A stretch of DNA of 64,000 nt from positions 11,105-75,104 of the forward strand of contig JAZQGH010000121.1 of the NCBI GenBank assembly GCA_045539925.1. Direction: 5' to 3'. The notes below the pieces were generated by a model. The model saw only the letters and a list, made by a program, of their open reading frames with translations, was not told the DNA's origin and did no database searches. Positions 25,781-33,408 of the stretch are shown one piece after another (position 1 is the stretch's first letter; each line of letters opens with the position of its first letter). Position numbers and translations under genes: made by a program. The stretch comes from SFWF01 sp045539925 (GTDB taxonomy: Bacteria > Bacillota > Clostridia > Oscillospirales > Acutalibacteraceae).

Positions 25781-27499
25781 TCAATTCGGCTCAATCTTAG
25801 CAAAATTTGTATATTGTGCTAAAGTTTCGTCGCTTTGACTGAATTCAAATTGTGCAAAAATTGGTGCTGAACCAAGATTAAAGGATGCATTGGCATATTC
25901 GTTTACCGTCAGATAAGCATAGTTGCTTCCTATCTGCTTGCCGTTTGCCCAGATGTTATTCAGCAGTACGTTGCTTACGTAATGGAGCGATGCACCGTAT
26001 CCGCTTCTCATATCTCTGCATCCAACAATTTTAATCGGTAAAATAATATTTCCCGAACGCACCGTAACGTTGCTGATTGTAACCGTATCTATGCTTCCGA
26101 GAGCAGTCTTTTTATGCGAGTCAGACCAGGTTGAGCTATATGCCACCGATATCTCTATCAATTGATTATTCGCACCTGCGTCACCCCTGCCCATTGATGC
26201 ATCCTCAACGGTTATTCTATTATATGTAACATTCTTGATATTTGCATTGTTGCCGTTATGTATGCTGATTACAGGCTTATGGAAATTATGTAAAACGGTT
26301 ATGTCCTCAAACGTGATATTTTCCATCACCTGACCGACGGTCTCATAGCCGATTTCCATGCTTTGTGCCAAGTCTGTCCAAATAGTACAGTTTCTAAAGG
26401 TAATGTCCCTCGTTGTGCCCTCGATATCCCTATTTGACCATTGCGGATAGTTTTTTACCACCAAGGAATCGTCCCAGCTTCTCACAAAGCAATCGCTGAC
26501 GTCAATTCTTTGGCAGGACTGCAAGGATATTCCATCTCCGTTTGAACGGGAGGAAATAATCTTTATATTCTCAATTTGGCTGTCGGTGCAAAAATACCAG
26601 TTTACACACCAGCCTGCAGGGTCGTGAACGGAAAAGTCCTTGAAGGTGACGTTTGAGCAATAATTGAAATCAAGCGGAACGGTTACCTGCCCCGTTGTTG
26701 CATTTCTGATAAAGGCAGAGCCATCGATTATGCCAGTACCGCAAATTGTAATGTTGCTTGCATTGTTGGCAACAAATCTAGCACGAACAACCGCACCGTC
26801 CTCCAGAATGACGGTTGTATTAGAGGAAAGAGTTACAGTATTATTCTTTATGTTAGGATTGTTTGCACCTGTATGTAAGCCCTTTTCAAAACGGATAACC
26901 TTGTTATTTTCCTCTTCAATATCCTTATCGGCATAATCCGACACGAACAGGAAAATAGCCCTTGTCGGGTCTCCGTCCGGCTCAATCGAGTAATTTCCAC
27001 TGCTTGAAAGCGTGAATCTGGCCACACCGTTTTCAACCGTTGCCTCAACGTTGGCAGAAAGCGGGCGAACAACGCAGCTTGACATCCCATCGCATCTTAG
27101 CAAAACGTTTACCTTTCCCTCAAGGAAGAAATATCCCACACCGACCGTATCTCTGTCGCTCACGTTTCCCTTCCAATACTGGGAGTTGTTTACATACACG
27201 CTGTATAACGGCAATTGTGATTCCTCAAGATAGAGTGCACATTTATTGTAAAGCGGAACCGAGGGCGGAATCGTATAAGAAGCCTTGCTTTGCAGAAGAC
27301 TTGGCTCATCGGAGTCGTCGGGAGCTTCAGGCTCATCGGAGTCGTCAGGAACGCCGGGATCATCATCCGGAGTGGACGGATCGCCATCCTGTACAGGCGG
27401 ATTGCCTTCATCATCGGGCTCATCCGGTATATTATGCCACGAGCAGGAATTGAGCAGAAGGACAAGCACTAAAATCAATATATAATAAGCTTTTTTCAT
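25781..27499 (-). CDS. lipoprotein with GH28/GH49-type beta-helix, single domain
   Basis: A 572-residue paralogue of the 890-residue lipoprotein without discoidin domains. The signal peptide ends LLLNSC (lipid Cys19), then an Asp/Pro/Glu linker with PDDSDEP repeats spans about residues 25-70. The beta-helix carries SSRSNGDGISLQSC (about 319), VRSWDDSLVVKN (about 342) and WTDLAQSMEIGYET, all shared with the paralogue. It probably attacks the same or a related polysaccharide at the cell surface. It has its own promoter and terminator, so the two enzymes can be expressed at different levels. Confidence 0.87.
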   Translation of the reverse strand: MKKAYYILILVLVLLLNSCSWHNIPDEPDDEGNPPVQDGDPSTPDDDPGVPDDSDEPEAPDDSDEPSLLQSKASYTIPPSVPLYNKCALYLEESQLPLYSVYVNNSQYWKGNVSDRDTVGVGYFFLEGKVNVLLRCDGMSSCVVRPLSANVEATVENGVARFTLSSSGNYSIEPDGDPTRAIFLFVSDYADKDIEEENNKVIRFEKGLHTGANNPNIKNNTVTLSSNTTVILEDGAVVRARFVANNASNITICGTGIIDGSAFIRNATTGQVTVPLDFNYCSNVTFKDFSVHDPAGWCVNWYFCTDSQIENIKIISSRSNGDGISLQSCQRIDVSDCFVRSWDDSLVVKNYPQWSNRDIEGTTRDITFRNCTIWTDLAQSMEIGYETVGQVMENITFEDITVLHNFHKPVISIHNGNNANIKNVTYNRITVEDASMGRGDAGANNQLIEISVAYSSTWSDSHKKTALGSIDTVTISNVTVRSGNIILPIKIVGCRDMRSGYGASLHYVSNVLLNNIWANGKQIGSNYAYLTVNEYANASFNLGSAPIFAQFEFSQSDETLAQYTNFAKIEPN

Positions 27500-27525
27500 A
27501 TTTCCCCACCTTAGTTTTTTATTCT

Positions 27526-27554
27526 ATTCTAACCTTTTTATATCTACTTTTCAA
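27526..27554 (-). promoter_or_regulatory. promoter of the 572-residue lipoprotein gene
   Basis: Minus-strand TTGAAA and TAGAAT are spaced 17 bases apart, 27 bases before the ATG, with an AAGGTGGGG ribosome site between. Confidence 0.7.
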
Positions 27555-27651
27555 TGGGCGAAAATTGCAAAATTGTTGACAATAGCACTTTTTTTGAGCC
27601 GTCTTATATAATAACTAAGGAAGCTCTCTGTATATGCAGGATGTCTGCTTT

Positions 27652-28860
27652 TTATTCTGAGGCTTTGAAATTGTAGATGGGCTTTATGTGGTGGAGGATC
27701 TCTGCGGTGGGGGCGATGTTATGGATTATTTCGTCCATGCTCTTATAGGCCATAGGCGACTCGTCGAGAGTGTCGGGTGTGACGCTGGTAGAGTAGATGC
27801 CTGCCATCTCGCGCTCGTAATCCGCCATGGTAAGGCGCTCAAAGGCGACGGAACGGGACATAAGACGTCCTGCGCCGTGAGGCGCGGAGAAATTCCAATC
27901 CTCGTTTCCCTTACCGATGCAGATAAGCGAGCCATCACGCATGTTGATGGGAATGAGAAGCTTCTCGCCCGCCTTGGCTGAGACCGAGCCCTTTCGAAGT
28001 ATCATATCCGAGACGTCAATATAATTATGTATCGTCTGGAAGGACTCTATTGCGGTCCAGCCGCATCTGTCAAGGATGATCTCTGCCATTTTTGCGCGGT
28101 TTCTCACAGCAAATTTCTGACAGATATCCACGTCGTGAAGATAATCCTCCATAAAGGATCCGTGAAGGTAGCAAAGCTCCTTAGGTAAGGAGGGCTCCTT
28201 CGCTTGCCATTCCTTAGCAACCTGCTTCAGGGCATCCTGAATCTCCGAGCGTCTGCCCTCGGCTTTATAGGTAGAGATGATCTCATTCCTCTTTTTAAAG
28301 TACTCCTCCTTGCCGATATCAAGATCGGCGGCAAGCTGCTGATAATAGTTTGCCACCTGGGTGCCAAGATTACGGCTGCCCGAGTGGATTATAAGATACT
28401 TTCCTCCCTCATCGTCAACGTCCACCTCGATAAAATGGTTGCCGCCACCGAGGGTACCGAGAGATCTCTCAAGCCTTCTGGAGTCCTGAAGATTTCTGTA
28501 ACAGCGAATCGCGGTAAGATCAAATCTCTCCTGTCTGCCCTCCCAGACATCTCTGCCGGAGGGAATAAAGTGTGCCGCCTCATCAAGCTTCTCAAAATCT
28601 ATATCTATCTTGCCAAGGTAAACGGTATACATACCGCAGCCTATATCCACGCCCACCATAGCGGGAGCGACTCTATCCGATACGGTCATGGTTGTGCCTA
28701 TGGTACAGCCCTTGCCCGCGTGTACGTCGGGCATTATTCTTATCTTGGAGCCTGCATAGGCTTCGGTGTCACACACCGCCATTATCTGCTCGGCGGCTCC
28801 ATCCTCAAGCGTAGTCGCAAACACGCGCGCAGTGTTAAATTTTCCTTTAATTTCTATCAT
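27652..28860 (-). CDS. rtcB: RNA-splicing ligase RtcB
   Basis: A 402-residue RNA ligase that joins 2',3'-cyclic phosphate or 3'-phosphate ends to 5'-OH ends using GTP and manganese. Metal and guanylylation residues are visible: Cys in VGVDIGCGMY, Asn/His in GTLGGGNHFIEV, His in IIHSGSRNLG and the GMP-linked His in SAPHGAGRLMSR. The upstream in-frame extension is discounted because AGAAAGG lies seven to eight bases before the ATG at 28858-28860. It is the last gene of a unit with a slipin, an unknown protein and a tRNA-like RNA. Pairing with a tRNA-like RNA recalls the rsr-yrlBA-rtcBA RNA-repair operon of Salmonella, but no Ro protein is encoded here. Confidence 0.95.
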   Translation of the reverse strand: MIEIKGKFNTARVFATTLEDGAAEQIMAVCDTEAYAGSKIRIMPDVHAGKGCTIGTTMTVSDRVAPAMVGVDIGCGMYTVYLGKIDIDFEKLDEAAHFIPSGRDVWEGRQERFDLTAIRCYRNLQDSRRLERSLGTLGGGNHFIEVDVDDEGGKYLIIHSGSRNLGTQVANYYQQLAADLDIGKEEYFKKRNEIISTYKAEGRRSEIQDALKQVAKEWQAKEPSLPKELCYLHGSFMEDYLHDVDICQKFAVRNRAKMAEIILDRCGWTAIESFQTIHNYIDVSDMILRKGSVSAKAGEKLLIPINMRDGSLICIGKGNEDWNFSAPHGAGRLMSRSVAFERLTMADYEREMAGIYSTSVTPDTLDESPMAYKSMDEIIHNIAPTAEILHHIKPIYNFKASE

Positions 28861-28917
28861 AATGTAAACCTTTCTTGTCATTTAGTCGGATTTGGCATAC
28901 CCGACCTTGGTTTACGG

Positions 28918-30018
28918 TCAGGTATTGCCCTTGATAATTCCTGTAAGCTGAGATAGAATATCTCCACCGCCGGCAATGCTGATGTTGCCAACGTTCTCAA
29001 AGATTCTCTCAACGTACTCAAGCTCCTTAAGCTTATAGAGGGTCTGGTTTTCGTCCATCAGCTTTGCAGTGTTAAGTAGCGATCTGGTGGATGCAACCTC
29101 CTCGCGGCGGGTGATAACGTTTGCCTGAGCACGCTTTTCGGCAATGAGAACGGTATTCATAATATCACGAACCTCGCCGGGGAGGATAATATCCTTTACT
29201 CCCGCGTCGACGATCTCGATAAAGAGCTCTTTTTCCTTTGCCTTGAGTCTTTCCAGCATAAATTCGGTCATACGCTCCTTGTTTTCAAGGATCTCATCTA
29301 GCTTGTATTTACCAACGTATTCGCGGAGAGCAAGCTGTGCCGCAACGTGCATCTGCTCCTCGAAGTTATCGATCTCGGTAAGGATCTTAACGTAATCGGT
29401 AATTCGGTAGTTGCAAACGAAGTTGATGCGAAGCGAAACCTTATCGGCGGTAAGGATCTCCTGGCCGGTAATATTCATCTGAGTGAGACGGGTATCCACA
29501 TAGCTTACCTCGACCTTTACAGGTGTTCTCCAGAAATAATAGGTGCCTGCGCCGAGAATACGCTCAAGCTTCTGATTGAAGTATACTCTGGCCTTCTGAT
29601 ACTCGGCAACCTCAACCTTGATATACCAGAGCTGAGGGATCTTCGAGAATACGTATTCGGGAACAGACTCATCAACGTCGGGAGTAGAGATATCAACGAT
29701 CCTGAACTCGTGGCTGTCCACCACAGACCAGAAGGCATATTTACCGTAAGGAAGGACCGAGGACAGCTTGCCGTTTACGTAATGAAGAGCAAGCTCCTGA
29801 TCACCCACCTCGACTACCGCAACATTCTCTGCCACCTTTTCGTCTTTAAGCAGCGTTTCAAGAGAGCATTTTGCCGAGATGATGGGTCGATCGAGGGCAG
29901 AAGCCTCGATTTCTCTGCCGCCGTAGAGGTAGTATTTGCCCGCATCGAGCATTCTGATATATTTTCCATTTTTGAAAAGAAAGCCTCTTTGGTTTTCATT
30001 GATAATGATCTTTTTCAT
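28918..30018 (-). CDS. slipin / SPFH (band 7) domain protein
   Basis: A 366-residue stomatin-like protein. The N-terminal part (about 1-120) repeats the short pattern FLFKNGKYIRMLDAGKYYL and LHYVNGKLSSVLPYGKYAFW, typical of bacterial slipins that lack a clear transmembrane helix. The SPFH domain (about 135-320) includes EVSYVDTRLTQMNITGQEILTADKVSLR and a C-terminal helix LIAEKRAQANVITRREEVASTRSLLNTA. SPFH proteins assemble on membranes and scaffold microdomains. The start is set by AAAAGGAAT before ATG 30016-30018. It lies 57 bases ahead of rtcB and overlaps no gene. It presumably places RNA repair at the membrane, which is inference. Confidence 0.9.
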   Translation of the reverse strand: MKKIIINENQRGFLFKNGKYIRMLDAGKYYLYGGREIEASALDRPIISAKCSLETLLKDEKVAENVAVVEVGDQELALHYVNGKLSSVLPYGKYAFWSVVDSHEFRIVDISTPDVDESVPEYVFSKIPQLWYIKVEVAEYQKARVYFNQKLERILGAGTYYFWRTPVKVEVSYVDTRLTQMNITGQEILTADKVSLRINFVCNYRITDYVKILTEIDNFEEQMHVAAQLALREYVGKYKLDEILENKERMTEFMLERLKAKEKELFIEIVDAGVKDIILPGEVRDIMNTVLIAEKRAQANVITRREEVASTRSLLNTAKLMDENQTLYKLKELEYVERIFENVGNISIAGGGDILSQLTGIIKGNT

Positions 30019-30035
30019 AATATGTATTCCTTTTC

Positions 30036-30653
30036 TCAATAATTAATCGATTTTTGTCCTGTTTTGTTGTATCCGAAGCACTCGTGGTAGAGCTTTTTGC
30101 CCACGTAATCCTTATATCGGTAGCAGTCATATCGGTAAAACTCGTTCCAATAGCTGATCATCCTGGAGTGGCCGAGCTTGAAATAATCAAGATTAAGTGC
30201 GCAGAGAGCTTTATATTTTTCATTATTTTTCCCTTGAAGCTCGCGATAAACAACCTCAAGGATCTCTTTTACATATTCATCGCAAATTTTAATAACATAC
30301 GGTATCGCATAATCAGGCAGATCCAAGCCCAGCATAGCTTCTATATGCTTTTGGCGAATATATCCGTCATAGCTTCTCGAAAAGATGCAATGATATATCA
30401 GCCTTTGACCTTCGGTCAATTTATCGGCTGAGACAGATACGTCATCAACGTATATACGATAAGGGATCTTTATGCTTTGACCCGACGGAAGCCGCCATTT
30501 GGTACTTTTGTCGCTGATCAGCGCACCGCCGAATGCGAGACCTCTTGTTGACATAGCCTTAACAACCGTCTCCACGTCTGAGGCAAGCTCACACGGAAAC
30601 GCAGGCAGAAGCGATCGGAGCAGCATATTTCTTTTTGTCCTGAAGAAAAGCAT
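30036..30653 (-). CDS. unknown protein of the RtcB-slipin unit
   Basis: A 205-residue soluble protein rich in Tyr and Lys. Early residues read ELASDVETVVKAMSTRGLAFGG, then KWRLPSGQSIKIPYRIYVDD, and the second half is helical with many aromatics (YFKLGHSRMISYWNEFYRYDCYRY). GQRLIYHCIFSRSYDGYIRQKHIE and LGLDLPDYAIPYVIKICDEYVKEIL suggest an all-alpha C-terminal domain. I do not recognise the family. It has an excellent AAGGAGG site, begins 33 bases after the structured RNA region ends, and precedes the slipin by 17 bases. Its position suggests it binds or processes the adjacent RNA or partners with RtcB. Confidence 0.75.
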   Translation of the reverse strand: MLFFRTKRNMLLRSLLPAFPCELASDVETVVKAMSTRGLAFGGALISDKSTKWRLPSGQSIKIPYRIYVDDVSVSADKLTEGQRLIYHCIFSRSYDGYIRQKHIEAMLGLDLPDYAIPYVIKICDEYVKEILEVVYRELQGKNNEKYKALCALNLDYFKLGHSRMISYWNEFYRYDCYRYKDYVGKKLYHECFGYNKTGQKSINY

Positions 30654-30686
30654 TCTATCCCTCCTTTTTATTGTTTTTGATCATTC

Positions 30687-30799
30687 ATACAAAAGCAGCG
30701 GCTGAGGGCTTAAGTGCTCCCGTCTCGGTGCGGAAGGCTAAGCTCTGGCAAGGATAAGAGATACACGGTATCTGCACTCAGGCAGGGCTGCTTTTGTAT
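30687..30799 (-). ncRNA. structured RNA element closed by a 13-bp stem
   Basis: Minus-strand ATACAAAAGCAGC (30799-30787) pairs perfectly with GCTGCTTTTGTAT (30699-30687). Inside are smaller helices, including AGATAC-CGT-GTATCT and TGAGTGC with GCACTTA, which suggests a multibranched fold. It ends just before the ribosome site of the unknown 205-residue protein. It could be a separate processed RNA or the 3' part of one longer non-coding RNA. The strand is inferred from the flanking genes. Confidence 0.65.
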
Positions 30800-30800
30800 T

Positions 30801-30894
30801 GCCGAGGCATAGGGATCTCTCCCCCTGCTCGGCCGAATGACGTGTATGAATATAACGTTCCCGCACGTGGGATCTCTCCTCACGTACCGTTATA
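30801..30894 (-). ncRNA. tandem hairpins sharing the loop GGAGAGATCCC
   Basis: Hairpin 1 (30894-30851) has TATAACG / CGTTATA outside and GTACGTG / CACGTGC inside. Hairpin 2 (30833-30801) has GCCGAG / CTCGGC outside. Both present the same apical sequence GGAGAGATCCC (30879-30869 and 30822-30812) although their stems differ. That pattern is typical of a repeated protein-binding or RNA-pairing loop rather than chance. Confidence 0.65.
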
Positions 30895-30940
30895 AGCGCC
30901 TCAATGAAACAAATCCAAAACCTCCTGGCGATACGCTTTT

Positions 30941-31029
30941 TGCGCACGGTGGGATTCGAACCCACGAAAAAAATCGGCTGTGAACCGCTGCATGTCAGGC
31001 AGAAGCAAGCAACCTCCTTTGGCATACGC
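30941..31029 (-). ncRNA. tRNA-like RNA with long variable arm (pseudo-tRNA)
   Basis: An 89-base cloverleaf can be drawn on the minus strand. The acceptor stem is GCGTATG (31029-31023) with CGTGCGC (30948-30942), seven pairs including two G-U. A short D-arm has loop GAGGTTG (31016-31010). The anticodon arm is CTGC-CTGACAT-GCAG (31002-30988) with formal anticodon GAC. A variable arm CGGTT-CAC-AGCCG (30987-30975) follows, and the T-arm is perfect: GTGGG-TTCGAAT-CCCAC (30965-30949). No CCA is encoded. GAC (valine) with a class II variable arm, a weak D-stem and a four-base D/anticodon junction is not a normal elongator tRNA. Bacterial Y RNAs also carry tRNA-like modules. It lies in the rtcB transcript unit. 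Confidence 0.7.
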
Positions 31030-31090
31030 TACGGAATATCCCCGCGCACCTCGGTGAAAAATACACTCGTCGAAAGCCCCTTGCAAATTC

Positions 31091-31119
31091 ATTCTATCAT
31101 CCTTTATATGCGTTTTCAC
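31091..31119 (-). promoter_or_regulatory. candidate promoter of the tRNA-like RNA / rtcB unit
   Basis: Minus-strand GTGAAA and TAGAAT are spaced 17 bases apart, directly after the terminator of the WYL genes and about 60 bases before the tRNA-like fold. The -35 match is weak, so activation by a regulator is plausible. Confidence 0.45.
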
Positions 31120-31120
31120 G

Positions 31121-31155
31121 GAAAAAAAGCTGCGAACTCTTATCTGAGTCCGCAG
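31121..31155 (-). terminator. terminator of the WYL regulator operon
   Basis: Stem CTGCGGACTC / GAGTTCGCAG (ten pairs, one G-U) with a six-base loop is followed by CTTTTTTT. The 5' half overlaps the last codons of the second WYL gene. It shows that the RNA/slipin/rtcB unit downstream needs its own promoter. Confidence 0.88.
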
Positions 31156-32051
31156 TTTTTCTGTTTTTTTAGCTTTTTGATGACTAAATTCCTGAAATCC
31201 TCGGACTCCATCACCTCTACAAGAGGACCGAAGGAAAGGATCCTTATTACCATTTCAGGCTCGTCATCGTGAGCATATTTAATTTTTATAAGATAATGCT
31301 TACGGTCAAGCTTCTCTGCCCTCTTTTCAAAATGGGCAAAATGAAGCATAAAACGCTCCAACGCGTTTCTCTCATCGGTAAGACGTACAGTCACCGTATC
31401 ATACTTGACGTCGCGCTCGTGACCTGCAAGCTGCTTCTCACCATTGTAGTGATTGCAGTTTATGATCTTCGAAAGGTTGACCGTTCCGATTGAACGTCTG
31501 CCTGCCGTAACAAGCCTGAATTTATCATCCTTTTCGGAATACTCAAGCCTTACGGGATAGCATCTTATATAGATCGGATTACCATTTCGGCTGATCATCT
31601 CAAAACGGATCTGCGTGTGATTTCGAATAGCCTCAAGAATCACTCTGAACTGTCTTATATATTCCTCGTCCTCATACGGATCGCCGTCGGAATATTTGTC
31701 GTAAACATAATAGTCCTCGGAGGTGAAAAGAGGCTCTACACCGTCAAGGTCGGGAAGCTCCACACCGAAAAGCCTGATTCTCGGATCGAGAGAAACGGCC
31801 TTCAGCCATCGCCTTTGCAGATTGGTGAGCGGCATTGTAGGCTTGTGCAGAAGGGGGGTGGTCATATCGGGGCGAACAAGCTGCCACCTCTCGCTCTTAA
31901 GCGAGGGAATAACGGTAAGAGCGCTCTCCTCAAAGGCCTTTTCAGTGACTATTCTTTTAAGCTCCTTCTCCGAGCGCTCGCCGTCACAGATCCTCGACAG
32001 GATCGCGGCTACGGTGTTATAGTATGCTGAGTAAAGCTCGGAAAATATCAT
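31140..32051 (-). CDS. WYL-domain transcriptional regulator 2
   Basis: A 303-residue regulator. The N-terminal third is helical and DNA-binding-like. The WYL fold spans about 135-215, with FEMISRNGNPIYIRCYPVRLEYSEKDDKFRLVTAGRRSIGTVNLSKI. The C-terminal WCX-type extension ends VIRILSFGPLVEVMESEDFRNLVIKKLKKQ. WYL proteins sense nucleic acid or nucleotide ligands and often control RNA-repair, CRISPR and defence loci. Its ATG overlaps the stop of the other WYL gene by four bases, so the two are coupled and may act as a heteromer. It lies immediately upstream of the tRNA-like RNA/rtcB unit, its most likely target. Confidence 0.85.
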   Translation of the reverse strand: MIFSELYSAYYNTVAAILSRICDGERSEKELKRIVTEKAFEESALTVIPSLKSERWQLVRPDMTTPLLHKPTMPLTNLQRRWLKAVSLDPRIRLFGVELPDLDGVEPLFTSEDYYVYDKYSDGDPYEDEEYIRQFRVILEAIRNHTQIRFEMISRNGNPIYIRCYPVRLEYSEKDDKFRLVTAGRRSIGTVNLSKIINCNHYNGEKQLAGHERDVKYDTVTVRLTDERNALERFMLHFAHFEKRAEKLDRKHYLIKIKYAHDDEPEMVIRILSFGPLVEVMESEDFRNLVIKKLKKQKNCGLR

Positions 32052-33304
32052 TCCTCCACCTCCTCTATACCGTACATTTTATACATCGCACGAAGATCGT
32101 CCTTAAATCTGTTTTCAATAGTACGGTTTGAAAAATTCATCTGCACAATACGGCAAATAAAGGTACGTATCCAGGGAATCATCTCGCTTGTGTCATAAAC
32201 GTCAGCGACGAAGCGGTAGGTGTTATCGTCAATTTTCTCTACCCTGCCGACTCGCTTTTCTCTCTCAAGGCGGCGCACAATATATTCCTCTCCCTCGCCG
32301 ACCCTTACAGTAAACTCCACGTGCTCCAGGTGATCGTGCCCCCATTTGCTGTGCTTTACGTTAACGCCCCACATCTTATCCTGCATTCGGTCAAGCTCCG
32401 CGCGAAGCTCGTCAAATCGAGGAGTCACCTCCTCAAGCCTTGCGTGCGAAAGATAGTCAAGGCGGTATGCGTGAAAGGAGTTGAATTCGGGAATATAGGC
32501 GATAAGGTTCTGCCTGCCGTTCTGAACGCTTATGAGAATACGAAGAGGTATCAGGCGACAACGCCTCGGCATATCCTTTCTCTTCGCAAGATTGGATACG
32601 GTAACAGCCCGCTTTTCTCTCATAGCGGTGAAAAGCGTTGCCATAATGCCGCTGTCTATAGCACCTGTTATGTAGTGATGCTTGAAGGTAAAGTGATCCT
32701 CGTGATGCTCGCTCTTATCCAGAATGAAGGAGCCTATTACTCCGCAGGGCGCAACCTCCGAATAGTAATGCAGAAGATCGTTAAGCTCGGAAACATCAAC
32801 ATCACGGGCTCTTCGATAGTATACCCTACGTCCCTCGCGCTCGGTAATGATAATACCCTCATCGGCGTATTCCTTAAGCTTTTTACGTACCGTAGACTCG
32901 TCAAACATCATCGGTGTCTTAAAGCCTGAGAGATATTTTTCGTCTACGTCCTCCATTATCTCCGACAAGGTGCGTCTGACGGTGGGATCGTGAAGAATAT
33001 CGAAGATAATGAAATGAAGAGTAATGTCTCCGTCGGTAAAGCTCTTGGCCTTCCAGGCGTTATAAAGAGGGGTGTGGCTGATGCTTCTGCTATCGATGGA
33101 GATAAATACGTTCTTGCCCTCGGGAGTACGGACAAAGCTCATATGCGAGCCAAGCCAGCTGGCAATACGGCGGCGCTCGTCATCGTAGGAGCGCGCACTT
33201 TTCCTACTGTAATCCTCGCGACTCTTGAAGCCGTAGACATAGAATTCACGCATATACGCGCGAATTCGCTCAAAGCTTTTAATAAGCTCGCTGTATGATG
33301 ACAT
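32048..33304 (-). CDS. WYL-family transcriptional regulator 1
   Basis: A 418-residue regulator. Residues about 95-180 form a winged helix (FDESTVRKKLKEYADEGIIITEREGRRVYYRR). A WYL-like beta domain follows (REKRAVTVSNLAKRKDMPRRCRLIPLRILISVQNGRQNLIAYIPEF, then AYRLDYLSHARLEEV). A WCX-like tail contains VEFTVRVGEGEEYIVRRLEREKRVG. A 21-codon upstream extension is rejected because GAAAGGAG is placed before the ATG at 33302-33304. It is first in the WYL pair. An 18-base palindrome overlaps its promoter, suggesting autoregulation. Confidence 0.8.
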   Translation of the reverse strand: MSSYSELIKSFERIRAYMREFYVYGFKSREDYSRKSARSYDDERRRIASWLGSHMSFVRTPEGKNVFISIDSRSISHTPLYNAWKAKSFTDGDITLHFIIFDILHDPTVRRTLSEIMEDVDEKYLSGFKTPMMFDESTVRKKLKEYADEGIIITEREGRRVYYRRARDVDVSELNDLLHYYSEVAPCGVIGSFILDKSEHHEDHFTFKHHYITGAIDSGIMATLFTAMREKRAVTVSNLAKRKDMPRRCRLIPLRILISVQNGRQNLIAYIPEFNSFHAYRLDYLSHARLEEVTPRFDELRAELDRMQDKMWGVNVKHSKWGHDHLEHVEFTVRVGEGEEYIVRRLEREKRVGRVEKIDDNTYRFVADVYDTSEMIPWIRTFICRIVQMNFSNRTIENRFKDDLRAMYKMYGIEEVEE

Positions 33305-33361
33305 ATTGCGCTCCTTTCTACCGTTATCCCAAGGGGAAAGGCGTGTTGTTTTTTGTGTTTT

Positions 33362-33394
33362 TGACAACTATAGTTGTCATATTTGTCTTTTCAA
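33362..33394 (-). promoter_or_regulatory. promoter with perfect 18-bp palindromic operator (WYL operon)
   Basis: TGACAACTATAGTTGTCA (33362-33379) is a perfect inverted repeat. On the minus strand it contains the -10 TATAGT (33367-33372), with -35 TTGAAA (33389-33394) 16 bases upstream. A repressor bound there would block transcription of the two WYL genes. Confidence 0.75.
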
Positions 33395-33408
33395 GCCAAA
33401 ACACGCGC

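Noticed and set aside
30738..31025. 95-codon minus-strand frame across the hairpin region
   Set aside because: It overlaps the structured RNA elements in another frame and has no recognisable protein features.
30941..31029. tRNA-His reading of the plus strand (loop CTGTGAA, anticodon GTG)
   Set aside because: The T-loop consensus TTCGAAT is correct only on the minus strand, and the plus strand gives no acceptor or D-arm.
30901..31119. 72-codon minus-strand frame covering the tRNA-like RNA
   Set aside because: An internal ATG has a fair ribosome site, but the peptide (FFRGFESHRAQ) is what a T-arm gives when translated, and the RNA fold explains the sequence better.
31121..31155. Co-transcription of the WYL genes with the RNA/slipin/rtcB unit as one simple operon
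   Set aside because: A strong terminator lies between them and a separate promoter candidate follows, so they are treated as two units.
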